Source: Roseateles oligotrophus
GTDB lineage: Bacteria; Pseudomonadota; Gammaproteobacteria; Burkholderiales; Burkholderiaceae_C
Direction: 5' to 3'
NCBI RefSeq assembly: GCF_025717515.1
Contig: NZ_JAJIRN010000004.1
Location: forward strand, 248,001-312,000
DNA: 64,000 nt
Positions 8,780 to 17,512 of the stretch are shown piece by piece (within the stretch, counting starts at the first letter, position 1; every line of letters begins with the position of its first letter). The position numbers and the translations under genes are program-made. The notes under the pieces are model-generated. The model ran no database searches. It was not told where the DNA came from and saw only the letters and a list, made by a program, of their open reading frames with translations.

Positions 8780-9310
8780 TCAGGATGCGCGGCCGAGTTG
8801 TTGCCAATGATTGGCCAGGTGCATCAGATGCGCCCGCTCGTACTCGTCGCGGCTCAAAGGGCCATAGGCGAAATGCGGTGCCAAAGCACCCTTGTGCGCC
8901 GCGAACGCGTCCATCGCATCGAGCAGGCGTTGCACCGAGGACTTCAGGCTGCGCTCGACGTCCAGCGCCGGCGCGCCGGGAATCGGTTCATCCAGGCTGT
9001 GCGACATCTTGCCGCGAGCATTGAACAAGGCCCAGGCCGCAGCACCCACGCTGGATCGGAACCATGCCGGCTTCGACTCGGGAAAGCCGCTGATGGAGAA
9101 CTCGATGCTTTGCGCCAGATGCTGTAGCAGCTGCGCCAAGGTCCAAGCGTTGTCGCGAACCTTGGGCGGGCTGAACAACAACTCGAACACCGCCTTGCGC
9201 GCCTGTTTCCAGGTCGCGAAGGCGGGGCTCAAGTCGCCCTGACAACCGGCGAGCATTGCCGGCGCGGCCAGCACAACTGCACCGCGCAGAACTGACCGCC
9301 GTTTAAGCAT
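8780..9310 (-). CDS. DUF1569-like (DinB-fold) lipoprotein
   Basis: A 176-residue protein of unknown function. The N-terminus MLKRRSVLRGAVVLAAPAML with the lipobox LAGC suggests export and lipidation, with a twin-arginine-like RRSVLRG. The body has DUF1569 hallmarks: TLAQLLQHLAQSIEFSISGF, GKMSH, a proline-glycine turn, FAYGPLSRDEYERAHLMHLANHW. DUF1569 proteins have a four-helix DinB fold with metal-binding histidines. The start ATG is one base after the thiolase stop, whose end supplies GAAAGG as ribosome site, so it is translationally coupled into the beta-oxidation operon. Its role there is not known. Confidence 0.75.
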   Translation of the reverse strand: MLKRRSVLRGAVVLAAPAMLAGCQGDLSPAFATWKQARKAVFELLFSPPKVRDNAWTLAQLLQHLAQSIEFSISGFPESKPAWFRSSVGAAAWALFNARGKMSHSLDEPIPGAPALDVERSLKSSVQRLLDAMDAFAAHKGALAPHFAYGPLSRDEYERAHLMHLANHWQQLGRAS

Positions 9311-9311
9311 C

Positions 9312-10526
9312 TCAAAGCCTTTCAATGATGCCGGCAGCACCTTGACCGGCGCCGACGCACATCGTCACCATGCCGTACTTCTCACCGGTGCGGCGCAGGC
9401 CGTGGATCACCGAGGCGGCACGGATGGCGCCGGTGGCGCCCAGCGGGTGGCCCAGGGCGATCGCGCCGCCGTTCGGGTTGACCTTGCTACGGTCGAGCAC
9501 GATGCCCTTGCTGTCGAGGTCGTTCAAGACGGCCAGCGACTGCGCCGCGAACGCTTCGTTCAACTCGATCCAGCCCAAATCTTGCGCCTTCAGGCCGGCC
9601 AACTTCAGCGCCGCAGGGATCGCCTCGATCGGGCCAATGCCCATGATCTCGGGCGGCACGCCGCGCACTGCGAAGCTAACAAAGCGGGCCAGCGGTGTCA
9701 GGCCGAAACGCTTGACCGCCGCTTCGGACGCGACGATCAAGGCGCCGGAACCGTCGGAAGTCTGCGAGCTGTTGCCGGCGGTGACGCTACCCTTGGCGGC
9801 GAACACCGCGCGCAGCTTGGCCAGGCCTTCCAGCGTGGTGTCGCGGCGCGGGCCTTCGTCGATCTCGACCATGCGGCGACGCTCGCTGATGGAACCATCC
9901 GCCAGATTCGGCAGGCGCTCGATGATCTCGAACGGTGTCATCTCGTCCTTGAAGGCACCGGACTCGATCGCGGCCAAGGCACGCAGATGCGATTGCAGCG
10001 CGAATTCGTCTTGCGCTTCGCGGCTGATCTTCCACTGCTGCGCGACCTTCTCGGCCGTCAGACCCATGCCGTAGGCCAGGCCCAGGTTTTCGTCACGCTC
10101 GAAGATGGCCGGCGACAAGGAAGGCTTATAGCCGCCCATCGGCACCATGCTCATCGACTCGACGCCGGCGGCGATCATCACCTCGGCCTCGCCGACGCGG
10201 ATGCGATCGGCGGCCATTTGCAAGGCGGTGATGCCGGAGGCGCAGTAGCGATTGACCGTGACGCCGCCGACCGTATTGGGCAGGCCGGCCAGCACCGCGC
10301 CGACGCGGGCGATATTCATGCCCTGCTCGCCTTCGGGGAAGGAGCAGCCGACGATGGCATCCTCGATCGCTGCGGGGTCAAGACCCGGCACTTGGGCCAA
10401 GGCGGCTTGAATCACCCGCGCCAGCATTTCGTCCGGACGGGTGTTTTTGTAATAGCCCCGGCCCGACTTGCCGATGGGCAGACGGGTGGCGGCGCAGATA
10501 TACGCTTCTTGAACTTGCTTGCTCAT
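9312..10526 (-). CDS. fadA: acetyl-CoA C-acyltransferase (thiolase)
   Basis: A 404-residue thiolase carrying out the last step of beta-oxidation, cleavage of 3-ketoacyl-CoA with CoA. The acyl-accepting cysteine is C95 in VNRYCASGI, the catalytic histidine is H360 in ALGHPLGATG, and the second cysteine is C390 in MCVGAGQG. The start ATG at 10524-10526 was preferred over an open extension of 19 codons because it aligns with family members and follows GAAAGAACATC. It follows the fused dehydrogenase/hydratase by 66 bp, the usual FadB-FadA pairing. The symbol is by function and position. Confidence 0.92.
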   Translation of the reverse strand: MSKQVQEAYICAATRLPIGKSGRGYYKNTRPDEMLARVIQAALAQVPGLDPAAIEDAIVGCSFPEGEQGMNIARVGAVLAGLPNTVGGVTVNRYCASGITALQMAADRIRVGEAEVMIAAGVESMSMVPMGGYKPSLSPAIFERDENLGLAYGMGLTAEKVAQQWKISREAQDEFALQSHLRALAAIESGAFKDEMTPFEIIERLPNLADGSISERRRMVEIDEGPRRDTTLEGLAKLRAVFAAKGSVTAGNSSQTSDGSGALIVASEAAVKRFGLTPLARFVSFAVRGVPPEIMGIGPIEAIPAALKLAGLKAQDLGWIELNEAFAAQSLAVLNDLDSKGIVLDRSKVNPNGGAIALGHPLGATGAIRAASVIHGLRRTGEKYGMVTMCVGAGQGAAGIIERL

Positions 10527-10592
10527 GATGTTCTTTCCAATTCTCTTGATCGGTAGGTGACGGGGCCATTCGAGCCCCGTCACATGAAGCCG

Positions 10593-12989
10593 TTAGTTGC
10601 GAACTGGCTTACCGGTTTGCAACATGCCCATGATTCGCTCTTGCGTCTTGGGGTGCTCCAGCAAGCCACAAAAATGCTTGCGCTCCAGCGACATCAAATA
10701 CTCTTCGGACACCAGCGAACCGGCCTCGACCGCGCCGCCGCAGACCACATCGGCGATCAGGCTGGCCAAATAGAAGTCATGTGCGCTGATGAAGCCACCG
10801 TCACGCATATTGGCCAGCTGACCCTTGATGGTGGCGATGCCGGAGCGGCCCGCGACCGGGAACAGCGCCCGCAGCGGTGCGCGGTAGCCGGACTCGGCCA
10901 TCGCCTTGACCTGCGCCGTGGCGACATGCAGCAACTCGTCCTTGTTCGGCACGATCACATCGCTGTCGAGCAAGAAGCCGTTCTTGCGGGCTTCCAAAGC
11001 CGAGGTTGCAACCTTGGCGGTGGCGGCGGTCGTGAAGCCGTCCTTCAGGAAAGCAAAGATGTCGGCATTGGCATTGCCGGCAGCCGCCATTTCGGCCGCA
11101 CGGCGGGCGATATAAGTCAGGCCGCCGGCACCGGGGATGAGCCCAACGCCAACTTCGACCAGACCGACATAACTCTCCATATGCGCGACACGGCGCGCGC
11201 AATGCACGGCCAGCTCGCAGCCGCCGCCCAGCGCCAGGCCACGCATCGCGGCCACGACCGGCACGCTCGCGTAACGGATGCGCAGCATCGCGTCCTGCAG
11301 CTTCTTCTCTTCGGGCGCAATGCCCTTGGCACCCGACTTCATGAAGACGGGCATCAGCGCTTCGAGGTTGGCGCCGGCCGAGAACACATCATCCGGCGAC
11401 CAGATCACCAAGCCCTTGTAGCCGGCTTCGGCGATTTCGACCGCCTTCAGCAGGCCTTCGGTCACGGTCGGGCTGATCAGGTGCAGTTTGGCGGTGATCG
11501 AAGCGATCACGACCTCGTTGTCCAGGGTCCAAACGCGCAGCTCTTCGTTCTTGAACAGCTCGGTACCGGCCTTCAAGGCGTCAACAGAACCTTCGCCGAA
11601 CAAGGCCTCGGGGAAGGCTTGACGCTGATAAACCGTCAGCTCGGTGCGGGGCTTGAATTTGCTTTCTGCCGCGCTCCAGGAACCGGCCGCGCTGTGCACG
11701 CCGCCGTTGTCGGCCACCGGTCCGGTGAAGACCCAGGCCGGCAAAGCGGCGCTGGACAAGGTCTTGCCGGCGGCGATGTCTTCGGCCACCCACTCGGCCA
11801 CTTGCTTCCAGCCGGCTTGTTGCCAGAGCTCGAACGGGCCTTGGCTAGAACCGAAGCCCCAGCGCATTGCGAAGTCGATCTCGCGCGCGGTGTCGGCCAC
11901 CGTGTCCAGATGCACGGCGCAGTAATGGAAACTATCGCGCAGGATGGCCCACAGGAACTGCGCCTGCGGATTGGTGGACTCGCGCAGCAGCTTGATGCGA
12001 TCGGCGGCAGGCTTTTTCAGCATGCGGGCGACGATCTCGTCGGCCTTCTTGCCGCCGGCCACATATTCACCGGTTGCGCCGTCCAGACGCATGATGTCCT
12101 TGCCGACCTTTTTGTAGAAGCCCGCGCCCGTCTTCTGACCCAAAGCACCCTTTTCGATCAAACCGGCCAGCACAGCCGGGGTCGCATAGGTCGAATAGAA
12201 GGGGTCATCCTTCAGATTCTCTTGCATGGTCTTGACGACATGGGCCATCGTGTCCAGGCCCACCACGTCCGCCGTGCGGAAGGTGCCGCTGGAGGCGCGA
12301 CCGAGCTTCTTGCCGGTCAGGTCATCAACCAGGTCAACGCTCAGGCCGAACTTCTCGGCTTCGATCATCGTGGCCATCATGCCGGCGATGCCGACCCGGT
12401 TGGCGACGAAGTTAGGCGTGTCATTGGCGCGCACAACGCCCTTGCCCAGACCCGAGGTCACGAAGGATTCCAGCTGATCGATCACGGCCGGCAATGTCGT
12501 CGGCGTATTGATCAACTCGACCAGATACATATAGCGCGGTGGATTGAAGAAATGGATGCCGCAAAAACGCGGTTTGATTTCTTCCGGCAGCGCTTCGGCC
12601 AGCTTGGTGATGGACAGGCCCGAGGTGTTGGACGCGACGATGGCGTGGCCGGCGACGAAAGGCGCGATCTTCTTGTAGAGATCGAGCTTCCAGTCCATCC
12701 GTTCGGCAATCGCCTCGATGATCAGATCGCATTCACCCAGCAGGGCAAGATGCTCTTCGTAGTTGGCGGCCTGGATCAGCGCCGCGTCTTCGGCCACACC
12801 CAGTGGCGCGGGCTTGAGCTTTTTCAGGCCCTCGATGGCTTTGGTGACGATGCCATTCTTGGCACCTTCTTTGGCCGGCAGATCAAACAGGATCACCGGG
12901 ACCTTGAGGTTGACCAGATGAGCGGCGATTTGCGCGCCCATCACGCCAGCGCCGAGCACGGCGACTTTACGAACTTGAAAACGACTCAC
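10593..12989 (-). CDS. fused 3-hydroxyacyl-CoA dehydrogenase / enoyl-CoA hydratase
   Basis: A 798-residue multifunctional beta-oxidation enzyme. The NAD-binding domain comes first (GAGVMGAQIA, residues 13-22), with the dehydrogenase C-terminal domains at about 190-400. The crotonase domain comes last (about 480-690, with the oxyanion-hole segment MRGLALGGGCELAVHC). This order is the reverse of Escherichia coli FadB and matches the FadN-type enzymes of Gram-positive bacteria and many Burkholderiales. It hydrates enoyl-CoA and oxidises the 3-hydroxyacyl-CoA product. It is followed by the thiolase and preceded by a small exported DUF2147 protein. Confidence 0.93.
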   Translation of the reverse strand: MSRFQVRKVAVLGAGVMGAQIAAHLVNLKVPVILFDLPAKEGAKNGIVTKAIEGLKKLKPAPLGVAEDAALIQAANYEEHLALLGECDLIIEAIAERMDWKLDLYKKIAPFVAGHAIVASNTSGLSITKLAEALPEEIKPRFCGIHFFNPPRYMYLVELINTPTTLPAVIDQLESFVTSGLGKGVVRANDTPNFVANRVGIAGMMATMIEAEKFGLSVDLVDDLTGKKLGRASSGTFRTADVVGLDTMAHVVKTMQENLKDDPFYSTYATPAVLAGLIEKGALGQKTGAGFYKKVGKDIMRLDGATGEYVAGGKKADEIVARMLKKPAADRIKLLRESTNPQAQFLWAILRDSFHYCAVHLDTVADTAREIDFAMRWGFGSSQGPFELWQQAGWKQVAEWVAEDIAAGKTLSSAALPAWVFTGPVADNGGVHSAAGSWSAAESKFKPRTELTVYQRQAFPEALFGEGSVDALKAGTELFKNEELRVWTLDNEVVIASITAKLHLISPTVTEGLLKAVEIAEAGYKGLVIWSPDDVFSAGANLEALMPVFMKSGAKGIAPEEKKLQDAMLRIRYASVPVVAAMRGLALGGGCELAVHCARRVAHMESYVGLVEVGVGLIPGAGGLTYIARRAAEMAAAGNANADIFAFLKDGFTTAATAKVATSALEARKNGFLLDSDVIVPNKDELLHVATAQVKAMAESGYRAPLRALFPVAGRSGIATIKGQLANMRDGGFISAHDFYLASLIADVVCGGAVEAGSLVSEEYLMSLERKHFCGLLEHPKTQERIMGMLQTGKPVRN

Positions 12990-13048
12990 AGAATTCTCCT
13001 GACAAATACGGATAACGAGCCCCTACAGACTCGTCAAAAACCCAAGCC

Positions 13049-13489
13049 TTACTCGACACGAATCCAGGTTTGCGTGCGGCCCAACATCGGCATGCCGATA
13101 TAGCCACGCACTTCCATCTTCTTGCCGCCCTCCACCGGCTTCAGGCGCACCTTGTAGACCTTGCCATTGTTGGGGTCGAGGATGTCACCACCGTCCCACA
13201 ATTCGGCATCATTGCTGCTTTGCTTGACGTTACGCAAGATAGTCATGCCCATCACCGGCTTGTCCTTGCGCTCATCGCTGCACTTGTCGCATTTGGCGTC
13301 GGCCTTGGCCGGGTCCAACAGCTTCTCGATCACGGCGCTGAACACACCCGCGGTGTCACTGACGCGCACCAAGGACTTCTCGACCTTGGTTTCATCGTCG
13401 ATCGTTTTCCACAAACCTGTCGGACTGGCCTGCGCCACGCACAGGTTGGCAACAAGACTCAAAACAGCAGCAGCAATCAATGACTTCAT
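13049..13489 (-). CDS. DUF2147 exported protein
   Basis: A 146-residue secreted protein. The signal peptide covers about residues 1-20 (MKSLIAAAVLSLVANLCVAQ). The mature domain begins SPTGLWKTIDDETKVEKSLV, the typical DUF2147 opening, has a CDKC pair and ends with the family motif VRGYIGMPMLGRTQTW. Members are periplasmic beta-rich proteins, often within fatty-acid degradation operons of Burkholderiales, but no biochemical role is established. The ATG at 13487-13489 starts the signal peptide; upstream codons are not needed. It lies between the acyl-CoA dehydrogenase and the fused dehydrogenase genes. Confidence 0.88.
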   Translation of the reverse strand: MKSLIAAAVLSLVANLCVAQASPTGLWKTIDDETKVEKSLVRVSDTAGVFSAVIEKLLDPAKADAKCDKCSDERKDKPVMGMTILRNVKQSSNDAELWDGGDILDPNNGKVYKVRLKPVEGGKKMEVRGYIGMPMLGRTQTWIRVE

Positions 13490-13545
13490 GGTGTCTCCAA
13501 AAGTTTCAGCGATAAACGGGTGCCGGGCTTCGCCGGCTTTGCACA

Positions 13546-15336
13546 TCAGAACAACTCTTCTTCCATTTCCATCAGCGATGGCAGCCCGGCGCGGGCGGTG
13601 CGGATCAGCATTGCGGTCTCGGGCAGCAGCTTCGCAAAATAGAAGCGCGCTGTCGAGAGCTTGGCGCTATAAAACTTGTCGCCACTGGCTTGCTTTTCCA
13701 AGGCCACCTTGGCCATGCGGGCCCAGAAGTAGGCAAAAGTCAGGTGCCCCACGACGCGCAGATAGTCCACCGCTGCGGCACCGACCTCGTCCGGGTTGGT
13801 GAAGGCCTTCATGCCGATTTCGGTCGTCAGCTTGGTGACCTTGTCGCCCAGGTCGGCCAGCGGGTTGATGAATTCCTGCATCGCCTCGTTGGTGCCTTCT
13901 TGCTCGACAAAGGCGGCAATCTTGGCGCCGAACTTGCGCAGCTTGGCGCCGTTATCGCCCAGCACCTTGCGGCCCAGCAGGTCCAAGGACTGGACCGTGT
14001 TGGTGCCCTCATAGGTCATATTGATGCGCGAGTCACGGACGAACTGCTCCATCCCCCACTCATGGATATAGCCGTGGCCGCCGAACACCTGCATGCAGTG
14101 CGAGGTCGCGATCCAGCCGTTGTCGGTCAAAAAGGCCTTGATGATGGGCGTCAGCAAGGCGACTTCGTCGTTCGCCTCTTTGCGCTCGTCTTCGTCATCC
14201 GAGCTGATCGCGCGGTCCATCGTCACCGCCACATAGGTGGCCAGCGCACGGCCGCCCTCGACATAGGCACGCGCGGTCAACAGCATCTTGCGCACATCGG
14301 GGTGGACGATGATTGAATCGGCCGGCTTTTCGGGCGACTTCGGGCCGCTCAGCGCGCGCATCTGGATGCGGTCCTTGGCATAAGCGGCGGCGTTTTGATA
14401 GGCCACCTCGGTCAGTCCGAGTGATTGATTACCCACACCGAGTCGGGCTGCATTCATCATCACGAACATTGCCGCCAAGCCCTTGTTCGGCGCGCCGACC
14501 ATGGTGCCGACCGCGTCTTCCAAGACCATCTGGCAGGTCGAATTGGCATGGATGCCCATCTTGTGCTCAAGGCCGCCGCAGAACACGCCGTTGCGCGCGC
14601 CCAAGGAACCGTCGGCATTGACATTGAACTTGGGCACGATGAAGAGCGAAATGCCCTTCGAGCCTTCGGGCGCACCGGGCAGGCGGGCCAGCACCAGATG
14701 GACGATATTGGCGGCCAGGTCATGCTCGCCGGCCGAGATGAAAATCTTGGCGCCGGTGATTCTGTAGCTGCCATCGGCCTGGGGCTCGGCCTTGCTGCGC
14801 AGCAGGCCCAAGTCGGTGCCGCAATGCGATTCGGTCAAGCACATGGTGCCGGTCCATTCGCCGCTGGTCAGCTTGGGCAAGTAGATCGCCTTTTGCTCCG
14901 GCGTGCCATGCGCGTGCAGCGCCTCGTAGGCCCCGTGGCTCAGGCCCGGATACATGGTCCAGGCCTGATTGGCCGAATTCAACATCTCATAGAAAGCCTG
15001 GTTGATCACCACCGGCAGGCCCTGGCCGCCGTACTCGGGGTCGCAACCCAGCGCCGGCCAGCCGCCCTCGACATACTTGGCATAGGCCTCCTTGAAGCCC
15101 TTGGGCGGCGTCACCTCATGGGTGGTTTTGTCTAGCTTGCAGCCTTCGGCATCGCCACTCAGATTCAGTGGAGCCAGCACCTCGGAGGCAAACTTGCCGC
15201 CCTCTTCCAGCACCGCGTTGATGGTGTCGGCGTCGATGTCGGCGTGGGCCGGCAACATCTTGAGTTCGTCGACAACGTTCAGCACTTCGTGCATCACAAA
15301 TTGCATGTCGCGCAGTGGGGGGTTGTAGATCGGCAT
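13546..15336 (-). CDS. acyl-CoA dehydrogenase with C-terminal extension
   Basis: A 596-residue FAD enzyme for the first beta-oxidation step. It has the N-terminal ACAD helices, the middle beta domain (MCLTESHCGTDLGLLRSKA), the C-terminal helices with FGGHGYIHEWGMEQFVRD, and the catalytic glutamate in MTYEGTNTVQ near residue 440. About 110 residues after that form the extra domain seen in the long DmdC/FadE2-like group. The start MPIYNPPLRDMQF is standard for this group, and the ATG at 15334-15336 has an upstream GGAG. It is the first enzyme gene after the TetR regulator. Confidence 0.93.
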   Translation of the reverse strand: MPIYNPPLRDMQFVMHEVLNVVDELKMLPAHADIDADTINAVLEEGGKFASEVLAPLNLSGDAEGCKLDKTTHEVTPPKGFKEAYAKYVEGGWPALGCDPEYGGQGLPVVINQAFYEMLNSANQAWTMYPGLSHGAYEALHAHGTPEQKAIYLPKLTSGEWTGTMCLTESHCGTDLGLLRSKAEPQADGSYRITGAKIFISAGEHDLAANIVHLVLARLPGAPEGSKGISLFIVPKFNVNADGSLGARNGVFCGGLEHKMGIHANSTCQMVLEDAVGTMVGAPNKGLAAMFVMMNAARLGVGNQSLGLTEVAYQNAAAYAKDRIQMRALSGPKSPEKPADSIIVHPDVRKMLLTARAYVEGGRALATYVAVTMDRAISSDDEDERKEANDEVALLTPIIKAFLTDNGWIATSHCMQVFGGHGYIHEWGMEQFVRDSRINMTYEGTNTVQSLDLLGRKVLGDNGAKLRKFGAKIAAFVEQEGTNEAMQEFINPLADLGDKVTKLTTEIGMKAFTNPDEVGAAAVDYLRVVGHLTFAYFWARMAKVALEKQASGDKFYSAKLSTARFYFAKLLPETAMLIRTARAGLPSLMEMEEELF

Positions 15337-15364
15337 TGCTTGCTCCAGGTTAAAACTAGTGAGA

Positions 15365-16129
15365 TCAGGCGCGCTTCTTGGCGGCGGCCCGAGGTTTGGC
15401 TGATTTGGCTGACTTGGACTTGGGCTTGGTCTGCTCGTCAATCTGCAGGCCCAGCGGCGTGGCATAAAACTGGATCGTGCGCTCGAAGCCCAGGCCGGCA
15501 CGGCCCACGGCACCGGGGTTGCGCATGAATCGGGCATCGTGATGCAAGGACAGAATCAGCCCGTGCAGCTCGAATAGTATTTGGTGAACATCGGCGTCGG
15601 CGTGCAAATGGCCGGCCTCTTGCGCCAGCACGATGGCCTTGTGCAAGGCGCCATGCCAGTCGCGCACCATCGCGACCAGCGCATCGCGCACCGGGCCGGG
15701 CCGGTCGTCAAACTCGACCGCGCCGCTGATATAGATGCAGCCCGAATCGACCTCCACCGAAACGCGGCCCACCCAGCGCTCGAACAAGGCGCGCAGGCGC
15801 GGCAAGCCGCGCTCCTCGCGGATCGCCGCGAAGAACACCTCCTCCTCGAACTTGGCGTGATATTCCATCACCACCGCGATCTGCAATTCTTCGCGCGAGC
15901 CGAAATGGGCAAACACGCCCGACTTGCTCATCTTGGTCACATCGGCCAGCGCGCCGATCGACAAGCCCTCCAAGCCCATATGCGAGGCCAAACCCAGCGC
16001 CGCCTCCAGAATGATGGCGCGGGTATGCAGGCCTTTTTGCAGCGAACGCACCACCCTCGCAGGCTTGAGCTGCGGCTGCGGGGCCGACTCAGGCTGGGGA
16101 GCAAAGGGTGCAGAAACGGACACAGGCAT
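15365..16129 (-). CDS. TetR-family regulator of the beta-oxidation operon
   Basis: A 254-residue TetR regulator. About 28 proline/alanine-rich residues precede the helix-turn-helix (about 33-80: IILEAALGLASHMG to SKSGVFAHFGSREELQIAV). The ligand domain carries the YsiA/TetR_C segment seen in acyl-CoA-responsive regulators. The C-terminus is a lysine/alanine-rich tail, perhaps DNA-contacting. It stands 28 bp upstream of the acyl-CoA dehydrogenase gene on the same strand, and a 12-bp palindrome precedes it. I infer autorepression and control of the whole operon, relieved by acyl-CoA. Confidence 0.88.
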   Translation of the reverse strand: MPVSVSAPFAPQPESAPQPQLKPARVVRSLQKGLHTRAIILEAALGLASHMGLEGLSIGALADVTKMSKSGVFAHFGSREELQIAVVMEYHAKFEEEVFFAAIREERGLPRLRALFERWVGRVSVEVDSGCIYISGAVEFDDRPGPVRDALVAMVRDWHGALHKAIVLAQEAGHLHADADVHQILFELHGLILSLHHDARFMRNPGAVGRAGLGFERTIQFYATPLGLQIDEQTKPKSKSAKSAKPRAAAKKRA

Positions 16130-16164
16130 TTTCCAAGGCTAGATCAGGTTCGCCATAATAAAAC

Positions 16165-16176
16165 GAACGATCGTTC
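16165..16176. promoter_or_regulatory. palindromic candidate TetR operator
   Basis: The perfect 12-bp palindrome GAACGATCGTTC lies 35 bp upstream of the tetR start, in an AT-richer patch with partial outer symmetry (AAA left, TTT right). Position and symmetry fit binding of the adjacent TetR dimer. Confidence 0.55.
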
Positions 16177-16378
16177 TATTTTGCAGAATCTTGGGTTCGA
16201 ATGCCTAACTTTTTACAAAGAATATTTAGGGGTCCGCGCCTAGAAAATCACGCCGCGGGTCTAGTCCGTGCGGGGCTCATGACACCGCTTTGACGGTGAA
16301 GCTTGCCTGCCAATTCCGTGCATAGCACTTGAGTCCTTGCACGGTAATGAAGTACGCTGTGCCCTGGAGGTGTTCAAC

Positions 16379-16936
16379 TTGGACGTGCTTCAGCTCGATA
16401 TTTCTGGTCGCCCGCAAGCATGGATCACGCCGCGTGAAGCGGCCGTGATCTACGCCAGCGACGGCGTAGCCTGGACGCTGGGTGACCCCTGCCAGATCTT
16501 GCGCGGGGGCTTTCAGCGCCGCACCGGCGTCCAATCCCGCATCGAAGTGCACCCCATCATTGCGGTGCGCGGCAGCGTCCCCAGCCGGGCTTGGCGCCAA
16601 GCGCCGGCGCTATCGAACGCCAAACTATTTGCCCGCGACCGCTATGTATGCGCCTATTGCGGCCACAGCTTTCATGCTGACGGCCTGACCTGCGAGCACA
16701 TCCAGCCCAGTTCTCGCGGAGGCTCCGACAGTTGGATGAACTGCATCACCGCGTGCCGGAGTTGCAACGGCCGCAAAGGCAGCCGCCTGCCCGAGGAGGC
16801 CCATATGAGCCTGCTGTTTTTGCCCTATACACCCAGCTTGCATGAAGACATGATTCTGCGCGGCAGGCGCATCCTGGCCGATCAGATGGAGTTCCTGCTT
16901 GCCAGCGTGCCGCGCTCCAGTCGTCTGCACGGCTAA
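16379..16936 (+). CDS. HNH endonuclease domain protein
   Basis: A 185-residue protein with a McrA-like HNH nuclease domain in its second half. Zinc-binding pairs are seen in CAYCGHSF and CRSCNGRKG, with the catalytic region LTCEHIQPSSRGGSDSWMN between. The N-terminal half (VLQLDISGRPQAWI onward) is the conserved partner domain of this chromosomal HNH family, which is common in proteobacteria and is not tied to restriction genes. There is no ATG in a good position. I chose the TTG at 16379 because GGAGGT stands seven bases before it; GTG codons at 16370 and 16385 are alternatives, and the frame is open back to 16337. Function unknown. Confidence 0.8.
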   Translation: MDVLQLDISGRPQAWITPREAAVIYASDGVAWTLGDPCQILRGGFQRRTGVQSRIEVHPIIAVRGSVPSRAWRQAPALSNAKLFARDRYVCAYCGHSFHADGLTCEHIQPSSRGGSDSWMNCITACRSCNGRKGSRLPEEAHMSLLFLPYTPSLHEDMILRGRRILADQMEFLLASVPRSSRLHG

Positions 16937-17020
16937 ACCAGCAAACCGATAATGAATGGCTGTCAACGACGCTCGAGCGAGCTACGTTGAAGTCATTCAA
17001 GTTTCCTGGAGTCCCGTCAG

Positions 17021-17512
17021 ATGAAGAAGTTCGCAATCCTCACCGCCAGTCTCGTTGCCTTGGCAGCTTTGAGCGCTTGCTCGACCAGCAACCCCGATGT
17101 GATCAAACGCCATGACACCCAAAGCCTTTCGCAGGTTCTTGATGCCACCGTGTTGTCGGTGCGTAATGTGACGGTCGAGGGTTCACAAAGCGGCGGCGGC
17201 GCGATAGCGGGCGGCGTGGTCGGTGGCATTGCCGGCTCCACGGTCGGCGGCCGCAAGGAAGGCCAAATCGCAGGCGTACTCGGCGCGGTAGCCGGCGCCA
17301 TGATTGGCAACGCGATCGAGCGCAGCGGCACTCAAGAGCAGGCGGTCGAGATCTTGCTGCAACTGCGCAATGGTGAGCGCCGCGCCGTCGTTCAGGCCAA
17401 GGCCGCCGACAGCTTCAAACCCGGTGACGCGGTGATCCTGATCACCACAGGCGGCAAGACCCGCGTCACGCGAGCCCCCGAGTCGACAGCAGGTTCTTCT
17501 GCCGCACCGTAA
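17021..17512 (+). CDS. glycine-zipper outer-membrane lipoprotein, SlyB-like
   Basis: A 163-residue lipoprotein. The signal peptide ends in the lipobox LSAC with lipidated C20. A glycine-zipper membrane region follows at about 63-100, with alternating G/A in GGGAIAGGVVGGIAGSTVGG and VLGAVAGAMIGNAIE. This is the 2TM/SlyB-type pattern. The last third is a small beta domain (GERRAVVQAKAADSFKPGDAVILI). Such proteins sit in the outer membrane and contribute to envelope integrity. It has its own transcription unit, with a possible terminator hairpin downstream. Confidence 0.88.
   Translation: MKKFAILTASLVALAALSACSTSNPDVIKRHDTQSLSQVLDATVLSVRNVTVEGSQSGGGAIAGGVVGGIAGSTVGGRKEGQIAGVLGAVAGAMIGNAIERSGTQEQAVEILLQLRNGERRAVVQAKAADSFKPGDAVILITTGGKTRVTRAPESTAGSSAAP

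Noticed and set aside
10557-13103. An 848-codon open frame on the plus strand opposite the fused beta-oxidation gene
   Set aside because: It is an antisense shadow in GC-rich DNA. Its translation is rich in His, Arg, Gly and Gln with no family resemblance, while the minus-strand frame has full enzyme motifs.
16337-16378. Extra 14 codons at the start of the HNH protein
   Set aside because: The first codon would be a TTG without a ribosome site, whereas GGAGGT precedes the TTG at 16379 at the right distance. An intermediate GTG at 16370 abuts the GGAG directly.
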